From the NCBI GenBank assembly GCA_934167225.1, contig CAKPLD010000014.1, forward strand, positions 1 to 21,563: DNA of 21,563 nucleotides, read 5' to 3'. Position numbers and translations under genes: made by a program. Positions 1 to 8,403 of this stretch are shown one piece after another. The notes beneath the pieces are model-generated. The model saw only the letters and a list, made by a program, of their open reading frames with translations. It ran no database searches and was not told where the DNA came from. The stretch is from an uncultured Clostridia bacterium (GTDB taxonomy: Bacteria; Bacillota; Clostridia; TANB77; CAG-508). How positions within the stretch are numbered: the first letter of the stretch is position 1; every line of letters begins with the position of its first letter.

Positions 1-51
1 ATGAACAGTTATAAAATGATATAAATTGTGGTAAAAACTAGTAGAAAAGAA

Positions 52-95
52 CTCCAAAACCGCCTGTGAGGGTTCGAGTCCTTCTACTCCTGCCA
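52..95 (+). pseudogene. 3' half of tRNA-Trp (CCA): probable attachment-site remnant
   Basis: The segment begins in the anticodon loop (CTCCAAA, anticodon CCA) and continues with the 3' anticodon strand ACCGC, a T-arm (GAGGG / TTCGAGT / CCTTC), the acceptor strand TACTCCT, discriminator G and an encoded CCA. This matches the 3' half of a Firmicutes tRNA-Trp. The 5' half is missing: the bases before 52 do not pair with ACCGC, and no AGGAGTA acceptor strand occurs upstream although there is room. Tyrosine integrases commonly recombine in the anticodon loop of tRNA genes and leave such a copy at the far end of the inserted element. I infer that the element lies to the left and that the intact tRNA-Trp is at its other end. 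Confidence 0.8.
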
Positions 96-99
96 AGCT

Positions 100-142
100 A
101 AAAAGCCTTAATTTCAGTTGATTTTATGGCTTTTTATTTTTT
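100..142 (+). terminator. Terminator downstream of the tRNA-Trp remnant
   Basis: AAAAAGCC pairs with GGCTTTTT across a loop of about 20 nt, followed by a T-rich tract. It probably served the tRNA-Trp transcript. It could also act on the leftward ATPase gene, since both flanks are A/T-rich. From 143 to 264 I see only T-rich non-coding DNA. Confidence 0.55.
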
Positions 143-264
143 GTTTGTTTTTCCTATTTGTTCGTTTTTTACGTCTTTTCCGCTATAAAAGTTGTCAAAT
201 GTTACTATCAAATTATAATACAATATACCATAAAAATCAACTTCCAAAATATATACTATCAATT

Positions 265-2904
265 TCAATAATTCATACTATTCCTCGAATTTAAATATAT
301 CTTTTTACTACTTCCAAATCCACTAATCTTTTTCTGCAATTCTCCCACAATAAGAGGTACAATAGAAATAAGCCCTGTATAAATCCACTGAATTGCGTTT
401 AAAGGTGCAAGTTCGAAAATGTTAGCAAAATAAGGTACAACAACTACTATCACCTGTAATAAAGTTCCAAGTAACAAGCTTCCTATTAAATATTTATTTT
501 CAAAAAAACCAAGCTTAAAAATTGATTCTTCTGATTTTACATTAAAACTATGTACTAGTTCAAGCATACCTAGTGACACAAATGCCATTGTTCTTCCAAC
601 TGTTATGCCAAATAATCTTGTTCCTAAAGAAAATGCAAATAATGTTAAACATCCAAGCATTACACCTTCTGTAATTATTTTTTGCCATAGACCTCCTGCA
701 AATATACTTTCTTTTGAATCTCTTGGTTTTCTGTTCATTATATTTTTTTCTTCTCTTTCTAGGCCTAATGCAATGGCTGGAAATGAGTCTGTAACCAGGT
801 TTATCCATAAAAGTTGAATTGCAAGTAATGGTGATTCCATTCCCGAAAGTAAGCCTATAAAAATTGTTGTAATTTCACCTATATTTGTTGCAATTAAGAA
901 ATGAATTGCTTTTTTTATATTATCATAAATTGTTCTTCCTTGTCTTACAGCTTCTATTATTGTTACAAAATTATCATCTGCTAAAATCATGTCTGATGCA
1001 TTTTTTGCAACGTCTGTTCCTCCTTTTCCCATGGCTATTCCTATATCGGCATTTTTGAGAGCTGGACTATCATTTACACCATCACCTGTCATGGCAACAA
1101 CTTTTCCTTGTTTTTGCCATGCTTTTACTATTCGTACTTTGTGCTCTGGCGTAACTCTTGCAAATACTGAGTAACTTGCTATATTTCTTTCCAATTCTTT
1201 ATCCGATATTTTGTTTAGTTCGTTTCCTGTTATTGCTTTTTCTCCTGTTTTTAAAATTCCTAATTCTTTTGCTATTGCATTTGCTGTTGCAATGTGATCT
1301 CCTGTTATCATTACTGTTTTTATTCCTGCTTTCTGGCAAGTCTCCACTGCTTCTTTTACTCCATCTCTTGGCGGGTCTATCATTCCAATTAATCCAACAA
1401 AGATTAAATTTTCTTCCAATTCAAAATTCGCTTTGCCAAAGTAATCTAATTCTTTATAACCTACTGCAATTACTCTTAATGCCCTGTCTGCCATATTATC
1501 ATTTTGCTTTTTTATTTCTTCCATTTTTGATGATGTTAGTTTTTCTATTTTTCCATTTTCATATATTCTATTACATTTATTTATTAAAATATCTGGTGCA
1601 CCTTTTGTGATACTTATATATCCACCATTTTGTTTTTTGTGTATTGTTGTCATCATTTTTCTATTAGATTCAAATGGCAATTCGCTTATTCTTTGGTTTT
1701 TCTCGTATAATCTATCTTTATTTATATTTTCATTTAAAGCTCTATTTACAATTGCAGATTCCGTTGGCTCACCACTTGCAACTGGTCTTCCGTTTTCATC
1801 ATTTTTTATTATACAATCTGTGCACATTGAACCTAATTCTAATAACAATTTTGAATTTGTTGATACAGTTTCTACAACTGTCATTTTATTTTGTGTTAGT
1901 GTACCTGTTTTATCTGAACAAATTACATTACTGCTTCCTAATGTTTCAACAGCTGGTAATTTTCTAATTATAGCATTTTTCTTTGCCATTTTTGTAACAC
2001 CTATTGATAGCATTATTGTAACAATTGCAGGTAATCCTTCTGGAATTGCCGCAACTGCTAGACCTACAGATGTCATAAACATTTCTACTGGTTCTATTTT
2101 TTTTATGACTCCAATTATAAAAATTATCGCACATATTACCAAACATACAATTCCTAAAATTTTTCCTACTTCGCCTAACTTCTTTTGAATTGGCGTCTCT
2201 GGTGCTTCGTCTTCTATTATCATATTTGCTATTTGTCCAATTTTTGTGTTCATTCCAGTTTCTGTTACTATTGCTTTTCCTCTTCCACTTACAACTATAC
2301 TTGCCATAAATGCCATGTTTTTCATATCTCCTAATGGTATGTCTTCTTTTGATATTATTTTTTTTGTTTTTAATACTGGCTCTGTTTCTCCTGTTAAACT
2401 GGATTCTTCTATTTTTAGATTAAACGATTCTATTATCCTACAATCTGCTGGAACATAGTTTCCATCTGATAATTCTATAATATCTCCTGGTACTAAATCT
2501 TCTGCTAGTATTTCTTTGGTTTCGTTATTTCTTATGACTTTAGCAATTTGTGGTGTCAATTTTTTTAGACTTTCTATTGATTTTTCTGCTTTTTTCTCTT
2601 GAACCAATCCCATTATAGCATTTAAAACGACTATTGCAATTATTATAATCGAATCTATATAGTCATTGTGACCTTGCATGTATGATACTCCTGCTGATAT
2701 TATTGAGGCTATTATTAATATTATTATCATGAAATCGTTGAATTGTTTTATAAAAGCTATTATTATATTTTCTTTCTTTTTTTCGTTTAGTTTGTTTTTT
2801 CCTTGTTTTTCTTGTCTTTCTTTTGCCTCTTGGTTTGTAAGCCCTTTTTGGATATTGGTTCCAAGCTTTCTTTCTATTTCATGTGTATTTTGAGTATGCC
2901 ACAT
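265..2904 (-). CDS. Calcium-translocating P-type ATPase (P2A/SERCA-like)
   Basis: Membrane cation pump that exports Ca2+ using ATP; 879 aa from the chosen start, the usual size for bacterial P2A pumps. Visible in order: an N-terminal cation-ATPase domain, a TM pair, the actuator motif TGET (about 171-174), the ion-site motif PEGLP in TM4 (288-292), the phosphorylation motif DKTGTLT (D331), MITGD, the hinge MTGDGVNDSPALKNADIG, and four to six C-terminal TM helices including NLVTDSFPAIALGLE. The ATG at 2904 is preceded by AAAGGAG about 10 nt away; the longer open frame to 3036 has no ribosome binding site and a basic leader unlike the family. The substrate is inferred from PEGLP and the TM6 sequence; a Na+ or Mn2+ pump of the same subfamily cannot be excluded. 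It is transcribed alone, with the upstream gene closed off by a terminator. Confidence 0.93.
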   Translation of the reverse strand: MWHTQNTHEIERKLGTNIQKGLTNQEAKERQEKQGKNKLNEKKKENIIIAFIKQFNDFMIIILIIASIISAGVSYMQGHNDYIDSIIIIAIVVLNAIMGLVQEKKAEKSIESLKKLTPQIAKVIRNNETKEILAEDLVPGDIIELSDGNYVPADCRIIESFNLKIEESSLTGETEPVLKTKKIISKEDIPLGDMKNMAFMASIVVSGRGKAIVTETGMNTKIGQIANMIIEDEAPETPIQKKLGEVGKILGIVCLVICAIIFIIGVIKKIEPVEMFMTSVGLAVAAIPEGLPAIVTIMLSIGVTKMAKKNAIIRKLPAVETLGSSNVICSDKTGTLTQNKMTVVETVSTNSKLLLELGSMCTDCIIKNDENGRPVASGEPTESAIVNRALNENINKDRLYEKNQRISELPFESNRKMMTTIHKKQNGGYISITKGAPDILINKCNRIYENGKIEKLTSSKMEEIKKQNDNMADRALRVIAVGYKELDYFGKANFELEENLIFVGLIGMIDPPRDGVKEAVETCQKAGIKTVMITGDHIATANAIAKELGILKTGEKAITGNELNKISDKELERNIASYSVFARVTPEHKVRIVKAWQKQGKVVAMTGDGVNDSPALKNADIGIAMGKGGTDVAKNASDMILADDNFVTIIEAVRQGRTIYDNIKKAIHFLIATNIGEITTIFIGLLSGMESPLLAIQLLWINLVTDSFPAIALGLEREEKNIMNRKPRDSKESIFAGGLWQKIITEGVMLGCLTLFAFSLGTRLFGITVGRTMAFVSLGMLELVHSFNVKSEESIFKLGFFENKYLIGSLLLGTLLQVIVVVVPYFANIFELAPLNAIQWIYTGLISIVPLIVGELQKKISGFGSSKKIYLNSRNSMNY

Positions 2905-3036
2905 ATTTTCATCTCTCCTTTCGTATTTGGACTTTGTCCTATTTTTATATATGATTTGGAGAGAGGTTTTATGCTTGTTTTTTGGAGAATGGTTATAGAT
3001 ATTTTTTATTGTTTTTCTATAATTTATTGGATACAA

Positions 3037-3065
3037 AAAAATAGCAATACTTGATTGCTATTTTT
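3037..3065 (-). terminator. Terminator of the LRR surface-protein gene
   Basis: A 12-bp perfect stem (AAAAATAGCAAT with ATTGCTATTTTT) with a 5-nt loop. Read leftward it ends in a run of seven T. It overlaps the stop codon (3058-3060) of the LRR gene and separates it from the ATPase gene. Confidence 0.85.
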
Positions 3066-4986
3066 CTCCCCACTCAATAACTTTTAATCCTTGTATTGCT
3101 CCCCATGGTGCTCCTGATATAGAATTTTCCTTTTTATTGATTTTTATCTTAGCTATACTAGGACATGAGCTAAAACAATTTTTGTCTATAGTAGTAACAG
3201 TACTAGGTATTTCTACATTTAATAAACTAGAACAGCTAGCAAATATCTCATCTTCCAGTTGTTCAATTCCTTGATTAATTGTTATATTGGTCATATTTAC
3301 TTGATCCGTAAAAGCCTGTTTTCCTATTATCTTTACATTATTTGGAACAACAAAGTTTCCTTCTATTTTGTAAAGTACAGCTACTAATTTATCTTTATTT
3401 TTACTGTATAGAATATTATTTTCAACCATATAATATGGATTCTCACTATCAATATTTAGTGTCATAACAAAATTAGCATTAGACCTAAAACTTCCACTAA
3501 TATCATTTGCATTTTTCCCAATATTCAGTGTTTTTAACAATTTACAATATACAAATGCTCTTGTTTTTATAGTTGTCATACTTTCTGGAAAAGTTATACT
3601 TTGAACATTAGCTGATGCTCCAGAAAATGCATCTGTATTTACAATTTTAAATTTATTTTTTAATACGATGTCCTTATCTTTAGAATAACAGTATACTAAT
3701 GATTCATCATCTTTAGTATATATGCAATTTTCAAATGTTTTTAAATATTGATTACTTGAATCTATGTTAACATTTTGTATACTATTAGGTAACCCTACTG
3801 CTCCTATACTTTTCAATGAACTAGGTATATTTAATGTAGTTATCTTTTTTCCATTTGCTATACCAACATTAAATTCTGTTACTCCTTCTGGGATACTAAA
3901 TGTTGTTATTGTATTTAAATAACTAGCAGAAACAAAATATATTTTGCTTTTATCCTTTTGCATAAGCATTCCTGATTCATAAATATAATTAGCATTTTCT
4001 GTGTCAACATTTATTTCTTCCAAGTTATCACATCCCGCGAATGCTCTATCTCCAATAAAATTCACATTTTTCGTTACTGTAATTTTTGGCAAATTTAGAC
4101 AATCAGCAAAAGACGCTACTTCTAATCTATTTACTTCATCTCCTCTAAATTTTACTTCCTGTAGCAAATCATTAAATTGGAATACTTGTGAATTTATACT
4201 TTTTATTTTTTTTGGTATCTCTATTTTTTCTAAGCTTTTACATTGATAAAAAGCTCGATCTCTTATTTCTGTTACGCTATCTGGCATTTCTATATTTTTT
4301 AAATTTGTACAATCCTGGAAAGCACCTTCTCCAATTGTTTCTATCCCATCTTCCAAAATAACATTCTCTAATGTCGAATTAAATGCAAAAGCTTGATAGC
4401 CTATTTCCTTTACATTTCCTGGAATAATTATCTTTTTTAAACCTTGTACATAACTAAAAGCACCTTCTCCAATTTTTGTAACATTCTCTGGAATAGTTAT
4501 AGTTCCATCACCAGACATCAAATCCAAATTAGCGCCTGCTGACATTAATTCTCCATTTTTTATTTCATAAGGGTTTGCCGAAATATTAGCTATTTTAGCT
4601 GATTTTATTTTAGTGTTATCTGTTGTACTTAAAACAAGTTCGCCTTTTATTACTTCTATCTCATCTAAATATCCATCATTTAAATCTGGGATAATTGTTT
4701 TAATGTTTCCATCTTGTTTGGTACCATTATATGCTAAATTATTTTTTCCAGCAGAAAGTGTGTCTTCTGAAAAACTAATATCTTCCATTTGTTTCGTTAT
4801 TTTCCATTGCTCTAATTCTTCTTTATAATTCGAAAGTTCTGTTGCTGTTTTTGAAATTCCTGCATTACCTATTATTCCATTCTCACCCGTCAACATCGCC
4901 ACACTTACTCCTGCTAATATTAGTAACACAATGATTGTTACAACTAAAGCAATTAAAGTAATACCTCTTTCTTTCCAATTTCTCAT
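3058..4986 (-). CDS. BspA-type leucine-rich-repeat protein with prepilin-like N-terminus
   Basis: Predicted exported surface protein, 642 aa. Residues 1-35 form a class III (prepilin-like) signal: a short basic head, KERG|ITLIALV, then one long hydrophobic helix. The Glu usual at mature position 5 of type IV pilins is Ala here. A short helical linker follows, then from about residue 150 to the end some 11-12 BspA/TpLRR (LRR_5) repeats with the recurring pattern 'IG..AF..C..L..I.IP..V' (for example GEGAFQDC, RDRAFYQC, GDRAFAGC). Such repeats mediate adhesion or ligand binding in known BspA proteins; the ligand here is unknown. The start is supported by GAAAGGAA 7-8 nt upstream. A strong promoter with a palindrome in its spacer lies upstream and a divergent HTH gene faces it, so expression is probably switched. 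No sortase or other C-terminal anchor is seen. Confidence 0.88.
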   Translation of the reverse strand: MRNWKERGITLIALVVTIIVLLILAGVSVAMLTGENGIIGNAGISKTATELSNYKEELEQWKITKQMEDISFSEDTLSAGKNNLAYNGTKQDGNIKTIIPDLNDGYLDEIEVIKGELVLSTTDNTKIKSAKIANISANPYEIKNGELMSAGANLDLMSGDGTITIPENVTKIGEGAFSYVQGLKKIIIPGNVKEIGYQAFAFNSTLENVILEDGIETIGEGAFQDCTNLKNIEMPDSVTEIRDRAFYQCKSLEKIEIPKKIKSINSQVFQFNDLLQEVKFRGDEVNRLEVASFADCLNLPKITVTKNVNFIGDRAFAGCDNLEEINVDTENANYIYESGMLMQKDKSKIYFVSASYLNTITTFSIPEGVTEFNVGIANGKKITTLNIPSSLKSIGAVGLPNSIQNVNIDSSNQYLKTFENCIYTKDDESLVYCYSKDKDIVLKNKFKIVNTDAFSGASANVQSITFPESMTTIKTRAFVYCKLLKTLNIGKNANDISGSFRSNANFVMTLNIDSENPYYMVENNILYSKNKDKLVAVLYKIEGNFVVPNNVKIIGKQAFTDQVNMTNITINQGIEQLEDEIFASCSSLLNVEIPSTVTTIDKNCFSSCPSIAKIKINKKENSISGAPWGAIQGLKVIEWGEK

Positions 4987-5026
4987 AATTTATTTCCTTT
5001 CTATAATCATTTGTATTAATTGATAC

Positions 5027-5073
5027 TGGCTATACAACCAACATCAATTTAAATTATACTGGTTATATAACCA
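5027..5073. promoter_or_regulatory. Paired operator palindromes between LRR gene and HTH gene
   Basis: Two 14-bp dyads of the form TGGYTATAYAACCA: a perfect one at 5060-5073 (TGGTTATATAACCA), inside the -35/-10 spacer, and an imperfect one at 5027-5040 (TGGCTATACAACCA), just after the predicted transcription start. They are 33 bp apart centre to centre, about three helical turns, which suits cooperative binding of a repressor. The neighbouring HTH protein is the obvious candidate ligand, but this is inferred. Confidence 0.65.
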
Positions 5074-5081
5074 ATAGTCAA
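5053..5081 (-). promoter_or_regulatory. Promoter of the LRR surface-protein gene
   Basis: On the minus strand: -35 TTGACT (5081-5076), a 17-bp spacer, -10 TATAAT (5058-5053); the predicted start is near 5046. The spacer contains the perfect palindrome TGGTTATATAACCA. Confidence 0.8.
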
Positions 5082-5132
5082 GTGTCTTATAAAAATTATA
5101 TAATATAAAATATATTTTTTAGGGAGAAAAAA

Positions 5133-5375
5133 ATGGTAACAGTAAAGATTGAAAATGGCGAATATCACTTTAAATTAGACGAAATTTTAAAATCAAGAAA
5201 TGTAAGTATAAACAAATTAATGAAAGAAACAAATACCGATTTTAAAGTAATAAAAAGAATATTAACAGGAGAATTAGTCAGATTTGACATTTTTGTAATA
5301 GCTAGATTGTGTAATTATTTAAATTGTACAATAACAGACATAATAGAATATAACCCTCAAGAAAAATTAGGATAG
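5133..5375 (+). CDS. Small XRE/Cro-type HTH transcriptional regulator
   Basis: An 80-aa protein that is little more than one helix-turn-helix domain: residues about 12-70 fit the five-helix Cro/CI fold (YHFKLDEILKSRNVS, INKLMKETN, recognition helix DFKVIKRILTG, then FDIFVIARLCNYLNCTITDIIEY), as in YozG-like regulators. It is predicted to be a cytoplasmic DNA-binding dimer. It is one of the few rightward genes here and is divergent from the LRR gene, with two palindromes between them, suggesting control of that surface protein and perhaps of itself. The ATG has GGGAG 8-9 nt upstream. A TATAAT lies at 5099-5104 but no good -35 precedes it. It ends at its own terminator, so it is monocistronic. 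Confidence 0.85.
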   Translation: MVTVKIENGEYHFKLDEILKSRNVSINKLMKETNTDFKVIKRILTGELVRFDIFVIARLCNYLNCTITDIIEYNPQEKLG

Positions 5376-5392
5376 AATATTACATATTTTTT

Positions 5393-5427
5393 TGGACGTA
5401 ACACTTATATGTTACGTCCATATTTTT
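5393..5427 (+). terminator. Terminator of the HTH regulator gene
   Basis: An 11-bp perfect stem (TGGACGTAACA with TGTTACGTCCA) with a 6-nt loop, followed rightward by TATTTTTATT. Read leftward no T tract follows, so it serves the plus strand. Confidence 0.85.
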
Positions 5428-5428
5428 A

Positions 5429-5950
5429 TTATTCCAATATTTTTTTTATCTCTTCATTATTTTTCATTCTTTCGCTTAAATAATGAAAAGCAACTTTATT
5501 TTGTGAAACAGCAATTTTTGCAATTTCTTCATTATCACGTAGTCGCAGGCTCGCATATTTTACAATAATACCTTTATTGCTAACAGCTGATTTTACTACA
5601 TCAAAATCATCTCTTAATTCCTGACTTGCAAAATATAGAGTTTGACCATAAGTTTCTACACTTGCTAATATAACCTCTTTGTCAGCTCTTAGTCTATCTG
5701 ATGCATAGCACGCAGTCCATGGAGCTCCTTTAATTGCAAGCATCATTAGTTCTTTATTGTCTTTTATTCTGTCACTTGCAAATTCCATTGATTCTCCATC
5801 ATTTTCTAGTGCTGTTTTTACCACTTCTTCGTCATCTCTTAAGCCACTTGATGCCCACTCTAATAGTTTTCCTTGATTAGATACTGCTTTTATTACATAT
5901 TCTTTATTATCACAGTTTGCTTTTATTGCTGTTACTTCTGGTGCTTCCAT
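5429..5950 (-). CDS. DUF4116 tandem-repeat protein
   Basis: A 173-aa soluble protein built almost entirely of six full repeats of about 24-25 residues and a seventh partial one, with the consensus 'D.KEVV..AV...G..L.YAS..LR'. This matches the DUF4116 repeat family, known from bacteria, protists and giant viruses, with no biochemical function I can name. The repeats are probably pairs of helices forming a solenoid. The ATG at 5950 is preceded by AGGAAG about 8 nt away; a GTG three codons earlier is possible. It starts 12 bp after the stop of the upstream glycosyltransferase gene, so the two are likely cotranscribed. Confidence 0.8.
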   Translation of the reverse strand: MEAPEVTAIKANCDNKEYVIKAVSNQGKLLEWASSGLRDDEEVVKTALENDGESMEFASDRIKDNKELMMLAIKGAPWTACYASDRLRADKEVILASVETYGQTLYFASQELRDDFDVVKSAVSNKGIIVKYASLRLRDNEEIAKIAVSQNKVAFHYLSERMKNNEEIKKILE

Positions 5951-5962
5951 TTTTTTCACTTC

Positions 5963-7522
5963 CTATCTTTTTTCTATAACAACAAAATCTTCAATATATG
6001 TTTTTTTCCATTTATTTTCATCTATTACATAATTTTTTTCTTTTTCCTTTTTCATTATATATGCATTATTCTCATTTTCATTTAGCTCCTCTGGCAAGTA
6101 AAATACATAATTTGCAAAACCTATTACCGAATTAAACCCTTTTTTATTTCCTTTATATTTTACGGTATCTTTAAAAAGCCTTGTGTCTTCTTTATTATAA
6201 AACAAAATATAAATATATGACTCTTTAAAACTATAGTCGAAATATATTGTTTCTGCATTAATGTCTTTTGTGTATTTTATTACTTCTTCAACATTATCTA
6301 CAAATGTGTATGTATTTGTAAAATCTGTATGATAATATTTAATTTGAAAACATATAAATGATAAAACATATACTGCAATTAATATATATTTACACCAATT
6401 TAATGTTTCAATTAATTCGTTTATTCCTATTATTGTGTAATATATTAATGGAATATACATAATGTTCATTCTGTTTATATTTGGTTCACATATAAACATT
6501 AATATAAATGCAACTATAAACCATATGTTGAATATTAAATTTATATTGTCTTTTTTTCTATAGCAGTGAACCAATCCTATTATTGTTATTGGAATTGAAA
6601 ATAAATATATTATTCCATATGTTTTTAATGTATTTGCACAAAATCCATCGTTTTGAAAAATTAATATACTAATTGATTGTTTGAGATTGTTTAGTAATGT
6701 TTTTATCTTATTTTGGGCAGATAGAACTGTTAAATACTCATATCTGTTGTCTTCTAGTCTAGGTATTGTAATTTTTCCTATATTTATAGGATCTAAATCA
6801 AATGTGTTTATAAATAGCATTAATATTATTGGTAGTGATATTATAAATATAATAGTTAATGATATTATACTTTGTTTTAATGTTATTTCTTTTTTTCTTG
6901 TTAAAATAAATAATAATGGTATTAAGAAAATTGGTAAAAAGTAGTAAGATGTACCATAAGAATATGCACACAATCCAAATAATACAGCCGATATATATAT
7001 CCATATATTTTTTTGTTTTTTTATTCCATTTATAAAAACATATACTGCTAACAAGGCTAAATCTGGAAAAACATTTGATTCTAGGCCATATCTACTTTTC
7101 ATTATATGCCATGGACATATGGCAAAAAATGCTAGTCCTATAATTGCTATTTTCTTATTTTTATTTTCCTTTAACAAATTGTACATTACAATTAATGATA
7201 TACACCCAATTAGTGCCATTGGCAATCTTACAGATAAAACTGTTAAACCAAATAATTTTATAAATGGCATTATTATGTACATATATAAAGCATTTTGACC
7301 GCTTCCCCATGCTTCTAAAAATACAGGCCAAGAGTTTCCGTTTCTATCTATTCCATAATTTAGTACTGAATATGCTTCATACCCAATAGATGCTTCATCA
7401 CAATTAAAACCATTCGGGTAATTTGTTATTCCTATAATTCTTACAGAAAATCCAATTAGAAAAATCAAGGCTACTAATATGTTGATTTTATTTTGCTTAA
7501 AAAGATCACTTATTTTTTTCAT
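5963..7522 (-). CDS. GT-C membrane glycosyltransferase (ArnT/PMT, GT39-like)
   Basis: Integral membrane protein of about 519 aa with roughly ten or more TM segments and a soluble C-terminal tail of about 130 residues. The first extracytoplasmic loop carries the acidic pair typical of GT-C enzymes (D42-E43 in NCDEASIGYEAY, right after TM1), as in ArnT and protein O-mannosyltransferases, which move a sugar from a polyprenyl phosphate to an acceptor outside the membrane. Donor and acceptor cannot be read from the sequence. Start: ATG 7522 has AAAGGA 12 nt upstream, like the polA start here; ATG 7534 is an alternative, touching that AAAGGA directly. Downstream is the DUF4116 gene (12-bp gap). Upstream is a 197-bp spacer holding one copy of a 44-bp repeat. 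Confidence 0.85.
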   Translation of the reverse strand: MKKISDLFKQNKINILVALIFLIGFSVRIIGITNYPNGFNCDEASIGYEAYSVLNYGIDRNGNSWPVFLEAWGSGQNALYMYIIMPFIKLFGLTVLSVRLPMALIGCISLIVMYNLLKENKNKKIAIIGLAFFAICPWHIMKSRYGLESNVFPDLALLAVYVFINGIKKQKNIWIYISAVLFGLCAYSYGTSYYFLPIFLIPLLFILTRKKEITLKQSIISLTIIFIISLPIILMLFINTFDLDPINIGKITIPRLEDNRYEYLTVLSAQNKIKTLLNNLKQSISILIFQNDGFCANTLKTYGIIYLFSIPITIIGLVHCYRKKDNINLIFNIWFIVAFILMFICEPNINRMNIMYIPLIYYTIIGINELIETLNWCKYILIAVYVLSFICFQIKYYHTDFTNTYTFVDNVEEVIKYTKDINAETIYFDYSFKESYIYILFYNKEDTRLFKDTVKYKGNKKGFNSVIGFANYVFYLPEELNENENNAYIMKKEKEKNYVIDENKWKKTYIEDFVVIEKR

Positions 7523-7626
7523 TTTTGCTAACATTCCTTTCTTCCCAAGCACAAAATTTGATTACAATTATAATGCTTATAAGCTCTTAAAGTCCGTATT
7601 GAGCCGTTAATCCCCCAAAAATTAAT

Positions 7627-7670
7627 AATTATTCTAATTCGAACCGGTTTTAATAACTGTGAATAGTAAC
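7627..7670 (+). repeat. 44-bp interspersed repeat, copy 1
   Basis: This segment is 41/44 identical to the reverse complement of 16669-16712. It lies in the spacer between the transglycosylase and glycosyltransferase genes. A shared AAGCTCT motif also occurs about 40 bp further left here, as it does beside the other copy, so the ancestral unit was probably longer. No ORF runs through it. Confidence 0.75.
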
Positions 7671-7719
7671 AAAATTTGCTTAAAAGATTGTTTTTTACAA
7701 TTATTTTTCCAACTTTATC

Positions 7720-8298
7720 CTACTGTTCATCTTCATATATTTGTTTGTAAATTTTATAATCTCTTAGTATTTTTCTAACATAATTATTGGTTTCTGTAAA
7801 AGGAACATTTTCAATGTCTGAGCCATCTGCTTTTAGGGTTCCTTTTTCTATCCATCCATCTACATTTCCGCTTCCAGCATTATAGGCTGCTAGTGCTAAA
7901 TTTACGTTGCCATATTTTTGAATTAGCATAGATACATATTTTGTTCCTAAATTTATATTTATATCTGGCTCTAAAATATTTTCTTCGTTTATCTCTATAT
8001 CAACTCTTTTGGCTATATCTTCTGCAGTCGAATACATAAGTTGCATAAGCCCTTTTGCTTCTCTATGTGATACCGCTTCTTGGTTGAAATTACTTTCTGC
8101 CTTTATTATTGCATAAATTAGGTATTCATCTACATCATATTCTTTTGAATATTTTTTTACATATTCTGTGTATTCTTGTTTATACGTTTTTTTTAGTATT
8201 TGATTTTTTATTGATTTATAATCTATTTTTCCTAAAATTGATAAGACTATTATTGCTGATATTATTAATATCATTATATTTTTTATTAGTTTAATCAA
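7720..8298 (-). CDS. Lytic transglycosylase (SLT domain, membrane-anchored)
   Basis: Predicted peptidoglycan-cleaving enzyme of 192 aa: an N-terminal membrane anchor (about residues 5-23), a short linker, then an SLT/goose-lysozyme-like domain from about residue 43. Family motifs visible: catalytic Glu E68 in KAESNFNQEA, GLMQLM, and AAYNAGSGNV. It would act on the cell wall outside the membrane. Start: AAAGGAG sits 6 nt before a TTG at 8298, giving a standard anchor directly after the start. The frame is open to 8385, but the earlier ATG at 8340 falls inside an inverted repeat and has no ribosome binding site. It lies 105 bp downstream of polA, separated by that inverted repeat. Confidence 0.88.
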   Translation of the reverse strand: MIKLIKNIMILIISAIIVLSILGKIDYKSIKNQILKKTYKQEYTEYVKKYSKEYDVDEYLIYAIIKAESNFNQEAVSHREAKGLMQLMYSTAEDIAKRVDIEINEENILEPDININLGTKYVSMLIQKYGNVNLALAAYNAGSGNVDGWIEKGTLKADGSDIENVPFTETNNYVRKILRDYKIYKQIYEDEQ

Positions 8299-8334
8299 TT
8301 TTTTCTCCTTTCTTGCATTCTTGTTGCAATAAGT

Positions 8335-8391
8335 GTTCATTTGGTAACTGTTATTTTGTAAACATATTTTTAAACTTGCTACCAAATGAAC
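8335..8391. repeat. Perfect 12-bp inverted repeat between polA and the transglycosylase gene
   Basis: GTTCATTTGGTA (8335-8346) and TACCAAATGAAC (8380-8391) are perfect complements separated by 33 nt. Neither strand has a T run after it, so it is not a standard terminator. It may be an mRNA-stability hairpin or a processing site. Confidence 0.6.
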
Positions 8392-8403
8392 AATAACAAT
8401 TAA

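Noticed and set aside
1..51. A group I intron or degenerate 5' half completing the tRNA-Trp
   Set aside because: No G at the expected intron 3' end, no pairing partner for ACCGC, and no acceptor 5' strand in the window. A truncated copy is simpler.
1158..1610. 150-aa leucine/phenylalanine-rich plus-strand ORF, and similar ones elsewhere
   Set aside because: They are antisense shadows of lysine- and glutamate-rich genes such as the ATPase and polA; no ribosome binding sites or motifs.
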